Below, piece after piece: positions 44,668 through 56,121 of a DNA stretch of 64,000 nucleotides. The DNA lies in assembly GCA_963930775.1 (NCBI GenBank), contig OZ005697.1, positions 3,680,292 through 3,744,291 on the forward strand, read 5' to 3'. Within the stretch, counting starts at the first letter, position 1, and the number at the start of each line of letters is the position of its first letter. Source of the DNA: Cliona cf. orientalis (Eukaryota; Porifera; Demospongiae; Clionaida; Clionaidae). The notes beneath the pieces are model-generated. The model was not told where the DNA came from. It ran no database searches and saw only the letters and a program-made list of their open reading frames with translations. A program made the translations under genes and the position numbers.

Positions 44668-45257
44668 ACTAGAGTTCTGTAGAGCATATACCCCACGCAC
44701 ACATCGCACAATCTATGGAGTTGCTATTTTGTGTGCATGGCTATAATAATTATGTGAACTTTAGAAAATCAGTGGAAATGCTGCTTACTAGATTGTACGT
44801 AGCTACCGGAGGTCCTGGTGACAAAAATCACTCTCTCTGCACCGGCCAAATCTAGACTACTAGGAGTTATGAACTGATACTTCCAATACCGGTATTTATT
44901 GTAATAGTATAGCCATCTTACAGCTCCATAGGGCTGCAGATTTTGGCTCTATCAGCGGATGCGGGTAGACTATGGATTTCACAAGCATTATTAATTTCCG
45001 GCGACGATCTTTACCAGTCATATTCTTGGCTGCTTGGTTGTGCGCATGAGCAGAAAACACAATGGGCTATGCATTAGCTAACAAAAAGGCACTATTTGTG
45101 ACGCCCGTGGACCGTGTCCAATGATTTGACGCACAATGAAGCCAGTTTTTCACCGAATTCGATTGATTCGTTGTGTTTACGAGTCGCTTAGATGCCTACA
45201 TCTCGAGATATGGCGATTTTTATGCTCACAACGACAACGACGACAAGCGCGGGGTAA
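44668..45257. mobile_element. MITE-like element, copy 3 of the ATACCCCGCGC family
   Basis: Starts actagagttctgtagagcat and ends gacaagcgcggggtaa. Near-identical in order to 14728-15345, with small deletions. A TTAA element inserted 22 bp to its right. Confidence 0.55.
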
Positions 45258-45279
45258 AAACACCAGGCTGGCCAAGTAA

Positions 45280-46290
45280 TTAAGGTACCATTTAATTGCG
45301 TGGGCGTGAGCGTCAGGAATGGCTAATTCAATTAGCGAATCGTGAAGGGGCGTGGCCGAAGAGGCCATACGAGTGCTTTTGGTCGAAGGTGGGTGTGTCC
45401 AGAATCGGCCAGGGATGATTATGCGCGTGTAATTAGCGACCGGAAGTGGCCCCTGAAGAAAAGGCCGGTAATTGCCCACATCAAAGCAAGATCAAAGCAT
45501 TCTTTCTTAACTATTAACCGCAACGACAAAAAAAAAAAAAAGCTTAATTAGGCCTAATTAAGCATGTGGGCGTGTTCCTGGCACTGTGTGGAGTGTGTGC
45601 ATGTGCGTTAATGCAGGTTTTATTGCTTCCGATTGGGCGTGGCCTCACGGGCCAGTGCTTGGATATCGGCGCCTAAGACTTGACCTCGGCGATAGGTGGG
45701 CGTGTCCCGGATGCGGTGGTGACCTTTGAACCCTGCCAGGAGGCTTTTGGGGGCGTGGCAGGAGGTCAAAGGTGAGGCCATGTCAGTTAATGAGGCACTG
45801 TACGCCGGTGCGATCGAGGGGACCGTACGGCTGGACGGAAGCTGACGATGGTTTGAAGCGGATGTGGTTGCGATGACGTGTTGTTACTCCGCCCACACAG
45901 GAAATGAGGTGAGCTCTTGTGTGGGCGGTGTGGCAGAACGGCCTCTAAGTGTTTGTGTGTGTTTTGGCCTTGAGGAAGCTGTGGGTTTTAATTGGGATTG
46001 ATTGTGGGCTTCCGGTGGACATCCGGTGGCCAGTCGGCACTTGATTGAAAATGGTGGTCCTTGAGGCACAGGGTGGTGATGTTTTGGGCGTGGCCTGGCC
46101 CCTCCCTTCCGGCTCGGCTTCCGGTCCATGGAGGATATTAAATGAACACTTCCGGCTCTAGCAGCCACACCCCTGAGACCTGTGCAATTAAAAGGGCGTG
46201 GTTACACAACATGCACCTCACTAATGACTTTGATGTGGTTTAGGTGTCATATCCCCCACCTCACGCCCACGCAATTAAATGGTACCTTAA
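45280..46290 (+). mobile_element. short TTAA-family element, perfect termini, no R1 repeats
   Basis: Element 45284-46286 between TTAA at 45280-45283 and 46287-46290. The inverted ends are perfect for 26 bp (30 bp counting TTAA). The left terminal block joins the right one through a ~15-base poly-A (45530-45541) where R1 units stand in the other copies. The left block matches 4626-4870 and the right block 8470-9207. No coding: a non-autonomous member. Confidence 0.9.
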
Positions 46291-47231
46291 GGATCATGTG
46301 TATACTTATTATCTAGGAATCCTATCTAATTCTGATTTCCTCCTCGTTGATTGTATATAATATACTATTCCCCCTTTGCCATCTCTCTCTCCCTCTCCCT
46401 CTCTCTCTTTCTCATATTCACTTTCTCCTGTAATATACATCTTGCTCACATTTTCCATCTCTCTTTCTATTAGTTACTCTCATTAAAGGAAACCCCTTTT
46501 CTTATAGATAACAGAGATTCCTCTGGGAAAGATCTTCTTCAGCAACACCATCGATTCATGTCCATGTAGAAGATAATAGCTATAGCTACAGATGGAAATG
46601 AAGATGGGCAAACTGACAGGGAAGCTTCACCTTCAACTATATCTGATTCCGAATCAGAGCTGCTAACGGAGTGGACGATGGTGCTATCAGAGAGTGCTAA
46701 TGGTGTTGGAGTGTTAGCGGCTAGTGGTGATGCTAGTGAAGGTGGTCATAGCTAGGTGTTGGTGTGTTTGGTGAGGGTGGTGATGATTTCACAGAGGAAG
46801 AAAGAGAAACAGTAAGTCATATTTGTGTCAAACATTTTGATTGCTAGTCACGGCTCCCAATACTCCATGCATTGCAAAATCTACGTAAATTTTACAATGT
46901 TAGGCCAGGATAATGCTACATATAGCTTTCTCAAAGCTTCATCCTACATAGTACCATGTGACCAGTTATGAGAAAGGGACCATTAAAGGACCTTTGTTTG
47001 TACAATGTCATGTATGTACGTTGTGTAGCTTGTTGTATGTATTGAGTAATGTACTGCAGTGCAGTGTTTGTGCCTAATGCATTGATGCAAGTGTACTCGG
47101 AGAGCAAGTTGGACATAAATGGGTTTTTTTTCATACTATATACCATCTTTTCCAAAGAGTGCCTTTCTCACGGCAGATCACGTGTATACAGCAATGACAT
47201 AATATTATGTACATGTACATATTATGATTTA

Positions 47232-47388
47232 CCATAGTGTCCCGGGCAAGCGCCCCACTCCTGGGTAAGCACCCATGTACCGCATTTCAAGGGGCCACTG
47301 TAGCAGCTTCTATACAAACATGTGGAATTTTGATCCCGGGTAAGTGCCCAAAATCACGAGTTATGTTTAAGCGCCCAAGACACTACGG
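47232..47388. mobile_element. 157-bp MITE with TA target
   Basis: Ends CCATAGTGTC and inverted CCGTAGTGTC, flanked by TA (47230-47231, 47389-47390). The interior repeats aagcgccc motifs. It sits just before the first SNARE exon of copy d. Confidence 0.75.
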
Positions 47389-47624
47389 TATGTTTCATTC
47401 GGTTTCCGGTGTCTATAGTTTGAGCATGACAATGAGCAGCTGTTTACTGAGATGAACAGTATATGGTGGATGAGGTGATGCAGATTGAAGGAAAGGTGCT
47501 AGAGATATCAAGACTGCAGGAGATATTCACAGAGAATGTACTCACACAGGTGAAACCACGTTTTGTATTGACGACCTTTACCAAAATTAATGTGCACTAC
47601 CCTCACCAACTATATATAGGACAA

Positions 47625-47893
47625 TAAGGCCAAGCAAAATTGATTATTAGTTTCTCATCCTATGTTCAGGAATTTCCCCAGGCGGGAGGGTGGCTTTTTA
47701 TTTTATTTTTTGTCATGAATATCATTAAATATCATCATGAATTTCATTAAAAAGGGGGCGAGTCTATGACGTAATGCCTTGTGCAGATAGTTTTAATGAT
47801 ATTCATGAAATAAAATGTGGTTAGGCAGAGGAAAAACTAGAGGCGGGCGGGGATGAGAAACTAATATTCAATTTTATTTGGCCTAATATATAT
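47625..47893. mobile_element. inverted-repeat element, family also at 59833-60069
   Basis: Arms aaggccaagcaaaattgatt...agtttctcatcc and ggatgagaaactaat...ttttatttggcct. A similar element with agtttctcgttcacc and ataagaaactaac arms is at 59833-60069. No coding. Confidence 0.65.
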
Positions 47894-48150
47894 TTATTGT
47901 GAGAGGAGTGTGATGAGAATGAGCAATTCCTTACAGTGGGTATACGTATGGAGGGGGATGATTCTGTCAAGCAGATTAATATTATAGAGGTAGTTACATG
48001 TGAGTATGTAATTATGCGAGTTGGTATGGGATGAGGGGATAAATAAGAAATCTCAAGTGCCCTCCACATAACAAATTGACTAGTACATACATGCATATGT
48101 ATAATATAGATCATGAGCATGACTGCCGCAGAACCCTCACTGCATGCTAT

Positions 48151-48477
48151 ACATCAGTGGCGGATTTAGGGGGGTTTCGGAGGTTTCGACCGAACCCCCC
48201 TTTGGGCTGCACCTAGTTGTGATGATAGGCTAACTGGAATCCCCCTCTCTGGCTACAGAACTAAGAAAACTGCTGTTGTGGCTCACCTTAGCATGCTTCA
48301 GCAGAAAATTCGTTCAAAAATCGATCGGTTGGGCTGGTACCAGTGGTAGTTGCTCTCAAACGATCAAAATGGGCGTGGTTTCTAGCCTAAAGTGGGCGTG
48401 GCTTCTAAAATTTTGCGCGCGCTTCGCGCGCAAGCCTAAAACAGAACCCCCCTTCAGGAAATTCTAGATCCGCCACT
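48151..48477. mobile_element. hAT-like MITE
   Basis: Ends CAGTGGCGGATTTAG and CTAGATCCGCCACTG. The flanks share only TACAT, so the duplication is unclear. Interior GC-rich with gcgcgcgcttcgcgcgc. No coding. Confidence 0.7.
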
Positions 48478-49007
48478 GTACATGCATGCATGCATGCATG
48501 ACTCATGCACGTGTATAGCATATTATGGCCCATCATGGCATGAACTGTGTATGGAATAATTATATACATGTACAATCATGTCATGATAGAGAAAAATAAT
48601 TAATAATAGTAATACCTTGAACTTGAACAGGATTCTGGTATATACTGGAACCAGTGCAGTAAGGGGAAGCACCTGGCTATGTCACTATATAAACTGAAAG
48701 TCTCTGTGACCTGAATAATGCACTTGGGAGCCACCAGACTGTGACGACCCTTAGTACCAGGAGGGGAGAGACCAAAATCGCCAAACGATTGCAGTAATCC
48801 TCTGCCTATTCTTTGCGGTGAGGGTTAATGATGTTGTGGTAAACAAACTGTGCATAGTATTACATACATCTACATAGCTACACTAGCCTATTTGCTGTTA
48901 TTTCAGGCTGTGGAGTTGGATATCATCCATGGCCAAGCCGTGGAGGTATCGGAGAATGTACAGTCAAGGAGGGAAATGAACAAGTGAGAGGGGTAAGTCT
49001 ATCTAGG

Positions 49008-49386
49008 CCATACCAATTTGAACTTATGTTACGTGGGTGGAAATGGCTTGCAAGTGTGATCAGTAGGTCGATTTAAAAATAAAAATGATAGTCACATGAT
49101 TAGCAAGAACAGTAATCACATGACCAGTCTACACAGTAGGAGCTCTCCGACTCCAAGAAATCTCCCTAGCTGCATTGAGAATTCTAACTTTATAGATCAA
49201 TCTCGATCACTCTTTCATCACTGGCCTCAACCAGATGCAACTGGGGGCCACTTAGGAAGCTAGGATCAGAGCAGAGAGCTTGCTAAAGTCACTAAGTATG
49301 ACAAAACAAAACTATCATTATTTTCTTTGGAACAGAAAATCGGGGTCAGTCGGGCCCACGCAACATAAAATTGAATAGGTATGACC
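49008..49386. mobile_element. 379-bp inverted-repeat element in syntaxin copy d
   Basis: Ends ggccataccaatttgaactt and the complement of caattgaataggtatgacc (approximate). CTA stands on both sides. Copies a and e read straight through the site (gtctatctatggat near 11417). Confidence 0.7.
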
Positions 49387-49604
49387 CTATGGATGTCACG
49401 TTGTATTTGACATACATGACATTGTGTGTAATCATGCACATTCTTGTGGTTATAGTGTAGAGGACTGTGTGCTGGCAAATTAACACTCGCAATAGTAATT
49501 AACAACTAGAAACTTTCTTTCATTCATCAATAATCAATTCATCAAAGCTTTTCGGCTAAACATGGTTAGCCTCATCAGGATGATAAAAATGAAGGAAAGA
49601 AAAA

Positions 49605-49810
49605 ACCTTAAGGGAGAAAGCATGGCTAAAAAAAGACAGATAATGAGGGCTAAGACAATAAACAGATGCATTGAACATAAAAACAATTAGGGCTACCTAG
49701 TCAACGTTGACTAGGTAGCCCTAATTCTTTTTATCAGTATAATACACTAAGCCCTCACTGCATCTGTTTGTTGTTGTCTTGGCCCTCATTGTCTTCTCCC
49801 TTATTTCTAT
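49605..49810. repeat. foldback with a perfect 42-bp palindrome
   Basis: 49685-49726 is a perfect palindrome centred on CAACGTTG (half-site aattagggctacctagtcaac). Outer arms gagggctaagacaataaaca (about 49645) and its diverged complement (about 49770) extend it to ~200 bp. Confidence 0.85.
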
Positions 49811-50208
49811 ATAAGCTGCTAGCTAATTATTGCCATGTGCTTAGGTGCAAAGGTCATAACTCTGAAAAATTGTGCCTATTAGTCTGGTATTATTCTATTT
49901 CCTAGTAGTCTCAAAATTATGCTAGCATAATAATTGCACAAGGCCCACTTGATATGTCATGTTATAGCCTCGTCCTCAACCGTTCATTGAAAATGTGGGA
50001 CGGTCTGGGGACAAGGCTATAGTCATGTACACGTGGTAGCATGAGACAATAATATTATTGTCTAAGCCATCAAACCTCACAATTACGCCATTTTATACAC
50101 AGTATTTAAGTCCTCGACTGGGGTACATCAATAACAGGGTTGTTTTACCAGGAGCCGTCAGGATGCGCCATTCTTGTTTAGACCTAAACAGTAACTTTGC
50201 ATGCATGT

Positions 50209-50619
50209 CATCAGCTCAGTGGTGTATCTAGAGAGTGTGTGTCAGTAGGGCCCCAAAAGCCCCCAACTGCGTGACCCAAACCAGAGGGGTCTGATGGCAT
50301 CCCTCCCCCCCCCCCCCAGGAAATGCCAAAAATCAGCTCTTATGAGAGCTATTCTGGCAGTATATTCCAGCACACATTATCTGGACTTTTAATAATAAGT
50401 ATCCTTCAGAACATCAACACATCAGAGATAATATGCTCCAAAATTCACTTTCCGTCAAAGTGTTTTCTTTGCTTATAAGAGGCCGAAATATAGAAAACGA
50501 GCAAATTAATTTTATGTTTAACCCCTAGTTTTTGCCAGAGGAGTAGGGTGGGCACCTTGAATAGTTGGCAGAGCCCCTGCCCTGCTAGGCCCTGCCTTGG
50601 ATACGCCACTGCATCAGCT
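50209..50619. mobile_element. hAT-like MITE with perfect 8-bp target duplication
   Basis: The element (50217-50611) is flanked by CATCAGCT on both sides (50209-50216, 50612-50619). Ends CAGTGGTGTATCTAG and GGATACGCCACTG. The unoccupied target is in the paralogous stretch at about 36815 (catgtcatcagctgctatt). No coding. Confidence 0.92.
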
Positions 50620-50639
50620 ACTATATTATAACATTATTA

Positions 50640-51550
50640 TACATGCTGTACATGTATGCATGCACTCTGGTGAACTTCACTAAGCAGCCACAAAAGCCAT
50701 GCTTAGCTTGAATGACCCTGATGGCATATATGATCACTGAGTCTCACAGTTACAGAGTATAGGCTATGATCGTGTAATAGAGGTCCAGTAAGAGTGCAAA
50801 CTTCACTATCGAGTCACTGGGCCAAGGACAGCCTAGCCTTGACAAATTCCAGGAATATTAATATACTAGCTAACACACTTTAGTAGAACAATTTTATACC
50901 TGTCTTATATGCAATTATAGCATATGTATGATTGTACATCCATCCAGTATGCACAGGTAATTTAAATGGGAGACTATTGCATGCCAGGATAATCTCCTGA
51001 GTTAATTATTTAGCTACTTTTGTCAGAGTCCACACTCTCACTGAGTGACATGTCAAAGTCAGTATATTGTCACTGCCATTAAATTTTGTAGCCTGTAGCT
51101 AGGTGCCTCATGCCGTGGACGATAAGAGTTATGCATGCAGTCTTTTCAATTCAAGTTTCTTTTCATTTGTCACTGTGTGCTCATCAGCAGCCCAGAGCCT
51201 ATATAGCCTTGTGCCCAGGCCCTTTGTTTTGTTCCCGCCCTCAAATGGCACACTCTATGATTATAATTCCTGTGGGAAATACAGTCAAGGTAACACGGTA
51301 GTTGTTTTGATAGTGGGAATCATTGCTTATCCACCGTACATGGACCTTATTGTATCTGCGCCAGCATACGCATAGGCATGCTTAAATTCAACCTGGAGTT
51401 TCAACTTGAAAAATTAACGTAATTGGAAGAGTAATCATACACAATGAACAAACCTATGCTACATACTGTATAGTTCCACGTAGCTATAGCTACTCACTAT
51501 AGACAATAATATGTTCTCTGTCACCAGGGGTACTCCTGATGCTGCTTAAA
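50640..51550. other. no gene recognised; duplicated flank
   Basis: 50650-51190 matches about 57790-58330 (gaacttcactaagcagccac). 51285-51550 is the 3' flank shared by the membrane genes. Nothing coding is conserved. Confidence 0.6.
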
Positions 51551-51555
51551 TATTC

Positions 51556-53214
51556 CTACCTATTAATCAACTGATGGATCCACTTAACTCTTCTGACCAG
51601 CCACAGAGTTATGAAGAAAACTATGTAAGTTGTGGGAACAACTACTGATAATGCAAGCATTGTCACGATACTGTAATGGAAGAACAGATTTTCTCTACTC
51701 GTAACGTCCCTTCCCATGTTAGTGACAAAAGTAAGGCTTAGTAGGATCAAGAATATTGGATCAGTTGAGGGGTAACGTACAGCTGACTTCTTGAATGGTT
51801 GAACATTGATTATCGCTAACAGTAGGACAGTGAGGGTGATCACAGCATACACATAGAACATCATGGATAATGTTGATGTGAAAATAATAAACATCATCAG
51901 TCGAAGTAACAATGGTAGCACAGAGAACCATCGGCAGTCACATGTCCCAGGCTCAGTACCGTCCTTATAGCAACCTTGAAATGAGTCAACAAAGGCATGA
52001 AGATAGTGCCAGTGGAATGGAAATAGTGAAAGAAATTTCTGAAAGAACTGAAAAGGATAAAGAACTAGAGTGATTGTTGGGACACAAACAAATATTGTGA
52101 GAATGAAGAGGGCTAGTATAGCGTACGGAAGGTGCTTTTCCCCAAAGAAAACAATAGTCGGGGAATAGTATACGCCCAATGTGGATATGTTTGAACCAAG
52201 TTTATAAATCCTTGTTGAAACCAAAAGATCACTTGTTACACTCAACACTTTGACGTAGGATAATAGGAAAAAAGTAGCAAAAGAATCAATGATGGATGTC
52301 CGAATATCCATCGACTTCCGAACCTTAGCAAGCAAGATTCGAAAAGGCCTCCACATAAATGTTATGCAACGGACATGACTATCGTGTAACTTTATGATCA
52401 AGTGTGAGAAAAGTATCAACAGAAAGGGATAGAGTGCCACTAGGTAGTCTAAAGCGAGGGCCTGAAGGGTGGTCACATTGAGACAAATATCAGGAATGAC
52501 TGAACGGAAGAAATCGAGATTCCAAATACTATAAAATGGTATTAATACTCTTGATACTTTGAGTAAGTTTGGATACTCATTGTTTCCTGCGAGCATTATT
52601 CCACGCACTAGAGTAGGAATTGACAGAGCTTGGCTAAACCAGACAACCCCATGAAGGTGGGAAGAGGTTACATTAATATTAAAAAGAACCACAAAAAAGT
52701 AGAAAAATGTGAGTGGCCCAAACCCAGCCAAGATGAACTTCCACCAGTTTCGATTGCCATTAGGACACTTAACACAAGTGAGATTGTATGATAGTACGAA
52801 TGGACTGTACCCGTCTTGACAGTTACCACACAGTAAGCCAGCTCTGTTGAAATCAGTGCAGACTGATCCATTGATCAACATTTCTGCACTTGTTGGTAGT
52901 GGTTGATACACTGAGCCGGTCTTCTTATGATTGTTGCAGTTATAGAAACACAATCCAAGATAAGTGGATCCACTTTTGTTGTCATAGGTCACACACTGGC
53001 AATCTAAAACAGCAGAACTTTGGAGCTTGTCATCACAGGCAATTGCATGATCTTGCTTACTTCCACACTGACACATGCTCGATAAGTTGCAGGTGAACCA
53101 TGTTGGACATTCACTGTCGTAACTACAGTGCCCGTGCTGGACACTCTTTCTTTCTCCCAGGCTAGAGAGGCTGAATGACACTATGAGTAGCAAGAATACT
53201 AGGGAATAGCTCAT
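51556..53214 (-). CDS. polytopic membrane protein 2
   Basis: 552 residues, one exon, ATG at 53214 starting a signal peptide (SLVFLLLIVSFSLSSLG). Cys-rich ectodomain residues 30-150 with CSYDSECPTWFTC and GLLCGNC (126-132). Hydrophobic spans from about 158-181, 255-275, 306-327, 363-388, 449-470 and 516-540, with others between; FQGCYKDGT at 412-420; basic C-terminus RRVKWIHQLINR. It differs from protein 1 at scattered positions without indels in the membrane core, so the frame is probably under selection. Function unknown; cell-surface location inferred. Confidence 0.85.
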   Translation of the reverse strand: MSYSLVFLLLIVSFSLSSLGERKSVQHGHCSYDSECPTWFTCNLSSMCQCGSKQDHAIACDDKLQSSAVLDCQCVTYDNKSGSTYLGLCFYNCNNHKKTGSVYQPLPTSAEMLINGSVCTDFNRAGLLCGNCQDGYSPFVLSYNLTCVKCPNGNRNWWKFILAGFGPLTFFYFFVVLFNINVTSSHLHGVVWFSQALSIPTLVRGIMLAGNNEYPNLLKVSRVLIPFYSIWNLDFFRSVIPDICLNVTTLQALALDYLVALYPFLLILFSHLIIKLHDSHVRCITFMWRPFRILLAKVRKSMDIRTSIIDSFATFFLLSYVKVLSVTSDLLVSTRIYKLGSNISTLGVYYSPTIVFFGEKHLPYAILALFILTIFVCVPTITLVLYPFQFFQKFLSLFPFHWHYLHAFVDSFQGCYKDGTEPGTCDCRWFSVLPLLLRLMMFIIFTSTLSMMFYVYAVITLTVLLLAIINVQPFKKSAVRYPSTDPIFLILLSLTFVTNMGRDVTSRENLFFHYSIVTMLALSVVVPTTYIVFFITLWLVRRVKWIHQLINR

Positions 53215-53616
53215 ACTTAGAAAGGCTAGTACTTTTTGCTATAATACATGTGTCCACTACTACTGCAACTATAGCTTCAGTAGAACACACTTGAACACCT
53301 TTTTAGTATAGTAATACAGCTCTTCTAATTTATCCGACTTGTATGATCATGTATCGTAATCATGCTGCACTGTACAGCAGTCACTGCCTTATGCTCTGCA
53401 TGTGTGGGCGGTTTATGGATTTAATACGGAGCTTGGTACACACTCAGTATAAGAAAAATGCTAGGTGTGTTTACCATGTTATTGATAAAATCATATGACC
53501 AAGAGCAAACTTAGTTTATACAAATATTGCTATTTTTTTTAGGCTCAGAGTGAAATTAAATCTACTTTCAATGATCCAGTACACAATTTTTTTTCTCTCT
53601 CTCTTGCATTTTTCAG

Positions 53617-53718
53617 TTATAAGGCTCGGATTGGAGACAGGTATACTGCAGCCCAAAAGGCTTCCCTTGATCTCACAAAAACACTCTACCTAGTGGCATC
53701 TCTATATTATGCATGCAA
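53617..53718 (+). CDS. recurrent 102-nt internal exon, copy 2
   Basis: Bounded by a CT-rich tract with CAG (53614-53616) and a GTAAGC donor (53719). One frame is open throughout: YKARIGDRYTAAQKASLDLT, then KTLYLVAS. A 102-nt exon keeps frame if skipped. It is conserved in block 3 and broken in block 1. It may belong to the same plus-strand gene as the syntaxin-18-like exon ~1.1 kb downstream, but I do not recognise the peptide. Confidence 0.4.
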
Positions 53719-53769
53719 GTAAGCTAACTTTTCTCATGAGAGACAGAGTTTCAATGCATGATATTACTA

Positions 53770-54454
53770 TCAGATTCTGCTACTGATGAGACCAGACATG
53801 CCTTCAAACTTGAAATCACGAGCGTAGAATTCATTGAGCATGGCATCTGTTAGAGAATGATTTCCAGAGTGAAAATTGTTTAAGATATCGCTGTTATTGA
53901 CTGTCATCTGATGTAGTACTCGTACCCAAGCCCAAATGGAATCGCAAAAATAGTAACCCAAGTATGTAGTTGTTATATTGTAACTATAATAATATTATGC
54001 TCTCTCACCATACAATTCTAGGAATTTTTCAATAGCATATTAAATTTGTTGTTGCTAAGTATTTCTATCTGACAATTGAATAAAAATGTACCCACAAGTG
54101 CAGTGTTGAGTAGTGAGTCGAGTGAACACATGTAAGTTCTTCTACTGTAGTTATCTGAAAGTTATGCGGTCAGATAGGGATACACTTTCAGCAACAATAA
54201 TAATATGAGAAAGTCTATGTAAAGACAAACATAATGTGTGCTAAACTGCTCCTGACTCCATCGAGGGGGTAAAATGTTGTGTACACGGATGAGGCGAAGA
54301 GCACACTCACGTTGCTGTTTAGAGATGCAACGAATGCTTTTATTTGTTGAGCAATAGTACACACATGGTTGCTCTTGAAGAAGATGGTTATGTTGCGCCA
54401 GCCCATCTGTTTCATCAGAACAAGTGAGAGGTCCATAAATGCCTCTATGGACAT
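53770..54454 (-). pseudogene. GABA-B-like receptor ligand-binding domain relic, copy 2
   Basis: Same two pieces as in block 1. The upstream piece (54454-54215) reads LVLMKQMGWRNITIFFKSNH, then VASLNSNVSVLFASS and AHIMFVF, and stops. The LAYHMGM segment is deleted. The downstream piece (53961-53770) keeps MLNEFYARDFKFEGMSG. No 7TM domain. Confidence 0.65.
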
Positions 54455-54836
54455 CGTGATTATTTAATATTAAATTTTAGTAAATTCTCCGTACAGCTCT
54501 ATACCGTAAATTGTGAATAATATTATTATGATAAATTCTTGTGTTGAATAATTTTCGGATATAACATGACCTCATATGTGTTAATAAAGCACATAATTTT
54601 TGTACGTTGAATTTCACATTGTCCATACTATCTGAAACAGCAAAACTCTGGCAATCTACAGTTGTACAGAAGTTCATGTACAAAGCCATCTGTATTCTGT
54701 ACAGATTTCAACATCTATTGCTGCATTTTAGTATGCACTCAACATTGAAATACTGTGAATGGATCTGGAGACGAGGCTGTACAGAATACATATACTTACA
54801 TGTACCTTGTTTATGTGCTATACTCTTACACTGAAG

Positions 54837-55358
54837 GTACTTGGTATCGAGTCTATCTACCATGGCTGACCATGCAGGAGAGAGATGAGATAGACTCAGC
54901 CACTCAGAACTTCTGATGATTCACTCTTACTCACCTTACCAACTGGGGCAATACTTTGTGGGAGGAGTGTGTCAAGAATGAGACATTCTTTACAGTGTGT
55001 GTATGGGCGTGAGGATGACTCTGTCGAGTAGACTGGTGTATATATTATTGTAGATACATATTATGGAAGTATGCTAGTGGTATGGGATGAGGGGATCACA
55101 AGTCCAAGGTGTCTACTACTACATGTATGCCTACGCAATATTTTGGACTATAGTGGAACATGGCATGAGAGGGTCTAGCTTTAACAGTAGAGAAAATTAT
55201 TATTGTGATTATAAGTGGTAATTTAAAACTAACTGTGCATAACTCTTACTAGCTCACTTGACTGTTAATTATTTCAGGCTGTGAAGCTGGATATCATCCA
55301 TGGCCAAGCCGTGGAGGCATCAGAGAATGTCAAAGAGGGAAATGAGCAAGTGAGAGGG
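54837..55358 (+). pseudogene. syntaxin-18-like fragments, copy e
   Basis: 54837-54912 is the exon starting YLVSSLST, disrupted soon after the Met. 54955-55010 resembles an intron stretch of the other copies. 55278-55358 is an intact second SNARE exon (LDIIHGQAVEASENVKEGNE) with a GTAAGT donor. The exons between are missing. Confidence 0.7.
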
Positions 55359-55584
55359 GTAAGTCTACCTATGGATGTCACATTGTATGCACCGCGTATA
55401 GTGTATACGAGTGTGCACAATATTGTTAACAAGAGAAATAACTTATAAAGAGACAGTGATAGAATACTGCTCACTTTTGTTACATGTAAATCTCAGCACT
55501 TGTGTTGTAGGGTTAATGTACAATGTGATTGCCTTGTACAATGTGTATTATTGCACTAGTGGCTCCATGCTGTATTTGTATATA

Positions 55585-56119
55585 CCGTATTACCTCTAAT
55601 TAATGGACACCAGAAAAATAATTATTTTGGCCAATGTCTGTTATAATTAGAGCACACGAAAATAGTTGGCGTTCAAAGTGTCCGATGAATTAGAACACGC
55701 TTTCACGCATGCGCATTCGGTCAAATGGACGTGCGATCGAGCAGAGATTCTCCCTGTTCATGGTGGGAAATAGAACGACTCGCCTCCTTCATACACTGAT
55801 ATGGGTATAGGTAGCGCGCTAGCGCGAGCTATCCACATTAGAACAATGATGTCTGGATAATTAGAACAACAAAAATTCAAACTTCATTGACTGTCTGGTG
55901 TAATTAGGAACTATCCCGCAGCTGTTTTCAAACCCTTCCATACAAAACCCTATACCAAACCCAAACCCCGCCCCTTCACGTGACCAATTTTAGCCGATTT
56001 GACCAATCAGAAACGACCTTTGAAATGAGCTGCGGTATTATAGGTAATTAGAGGTAAAAAAATAATTCGAAATGGTGTCCGAATAATTAGAGATGTCTGT
56101 TAAATTAGAGGCAATACGG
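55585..56119. mobile_element. 535-bp MITE with TA target
   Basis: Inverted ends CCGTATTACCTCTAATT and CCGTATTGCCTCTAATTT, flanked by TA (55583-55584, 56120-56121). No transposase. Pogo/mariner-like by target and size. Confidence 0.8.
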
Positions 56120-56121
56120 TA

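Larger units (their letters stand above)
46440..48992 (+). pseudogene. syntaxin-18-like gene fragment, copy d
   Basis: Acidic-linker exon about 46509-46811. First SNARE exon 47419-47549: FEHDNEQLFTEMNS, then MVDEV and KVLEISRLQEIFTEN, the best match to STX18 in the window and without the deletion of copies a and c. Second SNARE exon 48907-48992. A two-base insertion (agtatatgg) shifts the first SNARE exon and a five-base insertion (gtacagtc) the second. Introns hold elements at 47232-47388, 47625-47893 and 48152-48477. Identification good; the gene is dead. Confidence 0.75.
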
